Shown one piece after another: positions 6,505-8,491 of a DNA stretch of 8,491 nucleotides (position 1 is the stretch's first letter; each line of letters starts with the position of its first letter). The notes below the pieces were generated by a model, which made no database searches, was not told the DNA's origin, and saw only the letters and a list, made by a program, of their open reading frames with translations. Origin of the DNA: an uncultured Collinsella sp. (GTDB taxonomy: Bacteria > Actinomycetota > Coriobacteriia > Coriobacteriales > Coriobacteriaceae); contig CABQHR010000072.1 in the NCBI GenBank assembly GCA_902463875.1, positions 1-8,491 of the forward strand, in the 5' to 3' direction. A program made the translations under genes and the position numbers.

Positions 6505-7161
6505 ATGTCCTCGACCTTTGGCAACGTCTTGCACTTAAGCATCTTCGGCCAGTCGCACTCCCCCGCCATCGGCTGCTCACTCGATGGCATTCCGGCGGGC
6601 ATCGCCGTGGACCAGGAGCAGCTGCAGGCCTTCCTCGACCGTCGCGCCCCCGGTCGCGACGAGACCGCAACCAAACGCCGCGAGGCCGACGCCGCGCACA
6701 TCATCGCCGGTGTTGTCGATGGACATACCACCGGCGCGCCCATCGCCGCGATTATCGAGAACACCAACACGCGCTCCAAGGATTACTCCGAGCTGCGCCG
6801 CAAGCCCCGTCCCGGACATGCGGACTTCCCTGCGCGCGTGAAGTATCACAACATGCACGATGTCGCCGGCGGCGGACACTTCTCCGGCCGCCTAACGGCA
6901 CCCCTGTGCATCGCCGGCGGCATTGCGCTGCAGGCACTCGAGGCCCGCGGCATTAAAGTAATGGCGCACGTCGCGCAGATCGGCGGCATCTCCGACCTGC
7001 CGATGGACGATATGGTCTATCGCGAGGCCGACCGCAAAGCGATCCTAACGAACGATCTTCCTTGCATAGATCGGCGGCATCTCCGACCTGCCGATGGACG
7101 ACATAGTCTATCGCGAGGCCGACCGCAAGGCGATCCTTACGAACGATCTGCCGTGCATTGA
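6505..7161 (+). CDS. aroC: aroC N-terminal fragment (218 residues as written)
   Basis: This is the frame translated from the aroC ribosome site if the sequence is taken literally. Residues 1-189 are genuine chorismate synthase and carry both catalytic histidines. Residues 190-218 are an out-of-frame arginine-rich tail read from the second repeat copy. The FMN-binding loops in the C-terminal half are absent, so the product should be inactive. Confidence 0.6.
   Translation: MSSTFGNVLHLSIFGQSHSPAIGCSLDGIPAGIAVDQEQLQAFLDRRAPGRDETATKRREADAAHIIAGVVDGHTTGAPIAAIIENTNTRSKDYSELRRKPRPGHADFPARVKYHNMHDVAGGGHFSGRLTAPLCIAGGIALQALEARGIKVMAHVAQIGGISDLPMDDMVYREADRKAILTNDLPCIDRRHLRPADGRHSLSRGRPQGDPYERSAVH
6977..7158 (+). 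repeat. aroC: Two tandem 91-base units inside aroC (divergent direct repeat)
   Basis: Unit 1 is 6977-7067 and unit 2 is 7068-7158. They align without gaps with six differences, at 7011, 7014, 7038, 7047, 7059 and 7062 of unit 1 and the matching positions 91 bases further on. Every difference falls on the third base of an aroC codon; five are silent and one changes Met to Ile. At the junction, unit 1 continues as ATAGAT, a silent variant of the ATTGAC that follows unit 2, and this overlaps the AGAT that opens unit 2, leaving about four bases of shared sequence at the join. Confidence 0.97.
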
Positions 7162-7693
7162 CGCCGCCGCAGCCGGCCGCATGCGCGAGGAGATCCTAGC
7201 CGCGCGCGACAAGCTTGACAGCATCGGCGGCATCGTGGAGTGCGGCACCTACGGACTTCCCGCGGGCATCGGCGACCCCATGTTCGACGGCATCGAGAAC
7301 CGCATCGCGCAAATCGCGTTTGGCATTCCAGCCGTAAAGGGCGTGGAGTTTGGCATGGGCTTTGCCGTGGCCGCCATGCGCGGCAGCGAGAACAATGATC
7401 CGTATCGCATCGATGCCGAGACCGGCGAGATCGAGGTCGAGTCCAACAACGCCGGCGGCATCCTGGGCGGTATTTCGACCGGCGCGCCCGTCATGTGGCG
7501 CATGGCCGTAAAGCCAACGCCCTCCATTGGCCGCGAGCAGCAGACGGTGGACATGGACGCTATGGAAAATGCCGAGCTCTCGGTCCACGGCCGCCACGAT
7601 CCCTGCATCGTCCCCCGAGCTGTCCCCGTAGCCGAGGCAGCCGCCGCCCTTGCCATCTGGGACGCCCTCCTCGAAGACGCCGCCCAGCGCTAA
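7094..7693 (+). CDS. aroC: aroC C-terminal fragment (199 residues)
   Basis: This frame covers the C-terminal half of chorismate synthase (from MDDIVYREADRK onward) with the conserved FMN and substrate loops. The frame is closed upstream by a TAG created exactly at the repeat junction (7067-7069), so the first available ATG is 7094. No convincing ribosome site precedes it. It lacks both catalytic histidines and could not act alone; assembly of an active enzyme from two fragments is unlikely. Confidence 0.5.
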   Translation: MDDIVYREADRKAILTNDLPCIDAAAAGRMREEILAARDKLDSIGGIVECGTYGLPAGIGDPMFDGIENRIAQIAFGIPAVKGVEFGMGFAVAAMRGSENNDPYRIDAETGEIEVESNNAGGILGGISTGAPVMWRMAVKPTPSIGREQQTVDMDAMENAELSVHGRHDPCIVPRAVPVAEAAAALAIWDALLEDAAQR

Positions 7694-7736
7694 CTACCCA
7701 CCCCTCAGCATCCCCCGACACGTGAAAGGGGTCTCC

Positions 7737-8491
7737 ATGGACCTTGCTGACATCCGCCAGGCCATCGATGGCATCGACACCACGCTCCTCAACAGCTTTG
7801 TCGAGCGCATGGACATTGCCACCGAGGTCGCCAAGTCAAAAATCGAGATGGGCAAGGCCGTCTTCGACCCCGCCCGTGAGCGCTCCAAGCTCAACAACCT
7901 CGCCAGCCGCGCGCCCGAGCGCTACGAGGCGCAGACCATCACCCTGTTCCGTCTCCTCATGAGCATGAGCAAGGCCGAGCAGCAGCGCTACATCAACGAG
8001 CTCAAGGGCATCACCGTCTCGCAAAAGGCCCACGCCACGGCTGCAGCCTCCGACACGCCCTTCCCTCAAACGGCCACCGTCGCCTGCCAGGGCGTCGAGG
8101 GCGCTTACAGCCAAATCGCCGCGTGCAAGCTCTTCGACGTGCCCGACATCGCGTTTTTCGAGACCTTCGAGGGCGTCATGTGCGCCGTGCGCGACGGCTT
8201 CTGCGAGTTTGGCGTGATGCCCATCGAGAACTCCACCGCCGGCTCGGTCAACGCCGTCTACGACCTGCTCGCCCAGTTCGACTTCCACATCGTGCGCTCG
8301 CTTCGCCTCAAAATCGACCACAACTTGCTCGTCAAGCCCGGCACCAAGCTTGCGGACGTGCACGAGGTCTACAGCCACGGCCAGGCCATTGCCCAATGCG
8401 CCGGCTTTATCGAGGCACACGACCTGCACGCCACCAAGTACCCCAACACGGCCATGTCGGCCGAGATGGTCGCCAGCTCCGAACGCACCGA
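7737..8491 (+). CDS. pheA: Bifunctional chorismate mutase / prephenate dehydratase (P-protein), 3' end outside window
   Basis: Cytoplasmic enzyme that rearranges chorismate to prephenate and then dehydrates and decarboxylates it to phenylpyruvate, the precursor of phenylalanine. The visible 251 residues show an N-terminal AroQ-type mutase domain (about 1-90) with R7, R24, K35, D44, R47 and E48 matching active-site positions of the E. coli P-protein, a polar linker (about 92-111), and the dehydratase domain from about 113 with CQGVEGAYSQIA (117-128), GVMPIENSTAGSV (159-171) and YSHGQAIAQC (212-221). The sequence is still open at the right edge; the rest of the dehydratase domain and any ACT domain for phenylalanine feedback are outside. 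AAAGGGG (7725-7731) lies 5 bases before the ATG. It follows aroC after 43 bases and probably belongs to the same transcript. Confidence 0.95.
   Translation, partial: MDLADIRQAIDGIDTTLLNSFVERMDIATEVAKSKIEMGKAVFDPARERSKLNNLASRAPERYEAQTITLFRLLMSMSKAEQQRYINELKGITVSQKAHATAAASDTPFPQTATVACQGVEGAYSQIAACKLFDVPDIAFFETFEGVMCAVRDGFCEFGVMPIENSTAGSVNAVYDLLAQFDFHIVRSLRLKIDHNLLVKPGTKLADVHEVYSHGQAIAQCAGFIEAHDLHATKYPNTAMSAEMVASSERT

Larger units (their letters stand above)
6505..7693 (+). pseudogene. aroC: Chorismate synthase, frameshifted by a 91-base tandem duplication
   Basis: Chorismate synthase makes chorismate from EPSP using reduced FMN. The gene is complete at both ends but is read in two frames. Residues 1-189 run from ATG 6505 (AGGAGG 6 bases upstream) and contain GQSHSPAIG with H18, RPGHADF with H105 (equivalents of the two catalytic histidines of E. 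coli), and GGGHFSGR (123-130). A tandem repeat (6977-7067, 7068-7158) then shifts the frame by one base, giving 29 foreign residues and a stop at 7159-7161. The rest continues in the next frame with GIPAVKGVEFGMGF, NNAGGILGGISTG and GRHDPC, ending at TAA 7691-7693. Removing one 91-base unit restores a 365-residue protein, the normal family length. All other genes of the operon look intact, so this is either a very recent mutation or a join error in the assembly. Confidence 0.9.

Noticed and set aside
7040..7161. Programmed ribosomal frameshifting in aroC
   Set aside because: The shift is fully explained by the 91-base duplication. The protein would contain the duplicated stretch twice, no slippery heptamer with a downstream structure is evident, and the second frame is closed by TAG at the junction.
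1..8491. CRISPR arrays, insertion sequences, integrase or phage genes
   Set aside because: No spaced repeats, terminal inverted repeats or transposase/integrase frames were found. The tRNA-Arg gene has no duplicated 3' end nearby that would mark an attachment site.

Overview
The window comes from a high-GC bacterial chromosome. The gene style fits a gut coriobacterium of the Collinsella type (Actinomycetota). This rests on GC-rich third codon positions, compact operons with 1 to 43 base gaps, a CtpE-like P-type ATPase, and Clostridia/Coriobacteria-like motif variants in EPSP synthase (GESGSTLR) and chorismate synthase (GQSHS, GGGHFSGR). The genus is an inference and was not tested by any search.

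Layout. Positions 1-1749 (minus strand) hold the N-terminal 583 residues of a cation-transporting P-type ATPase that runs off the left edge. Positions 1750-2106 contain no intact protein gene but are dense with signals. On the minus strand there is a strong promoter, a tRNA-Arg(CCG) gene and its intrinsic terminator, with the ATPase start about 30 bases further on. On the plus strand there is a probable promoter and a terminator-like hairpin in the leader of the aromatic operon. From 2107 to the right edge, six plus-strand genes form one tight operon: aroF (DAHP synthase), tyrA (prephenate dehydrogenase), aroB (3-dehydroquinate synthase), aroA (EPSP synthase), aroC (chorismate synthase, broken) and pheA (chorismate mutase/prephenate dehydratase, cut by the window edge).

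The operon covers entry into the shikimate pathway (AroF), the second step (AroB), the last two steps to chorismate (AroA, AroC), and the branches to tyrosine (TyrA) and phenylalanine (PheA). Dehydroquinate dehydratase, shikimate dehydrogenase and shikimate kinase are not in the window.

The most striking observation is in aroC. A 91-base segment is present twice in tandem (6977-7067 and 7068-7158). The insertion is not a multiple of three, so it shifts the frame and truncates the protein at 218 residues. The copies differ at six bases, all third codon positions and five of them silent. They therefore look like two homologous strain alleles joined end to end, not a fresh duplication. Either a recombination event or a strain-mixing assembly join could produce this. 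The second notable signal is the aroF leader: a perfect-looking terminator hairpin lies between the probable promoter and aroF, overlapped by a possible leaderless 20-codon ORF, which suggests transcription attenuation.
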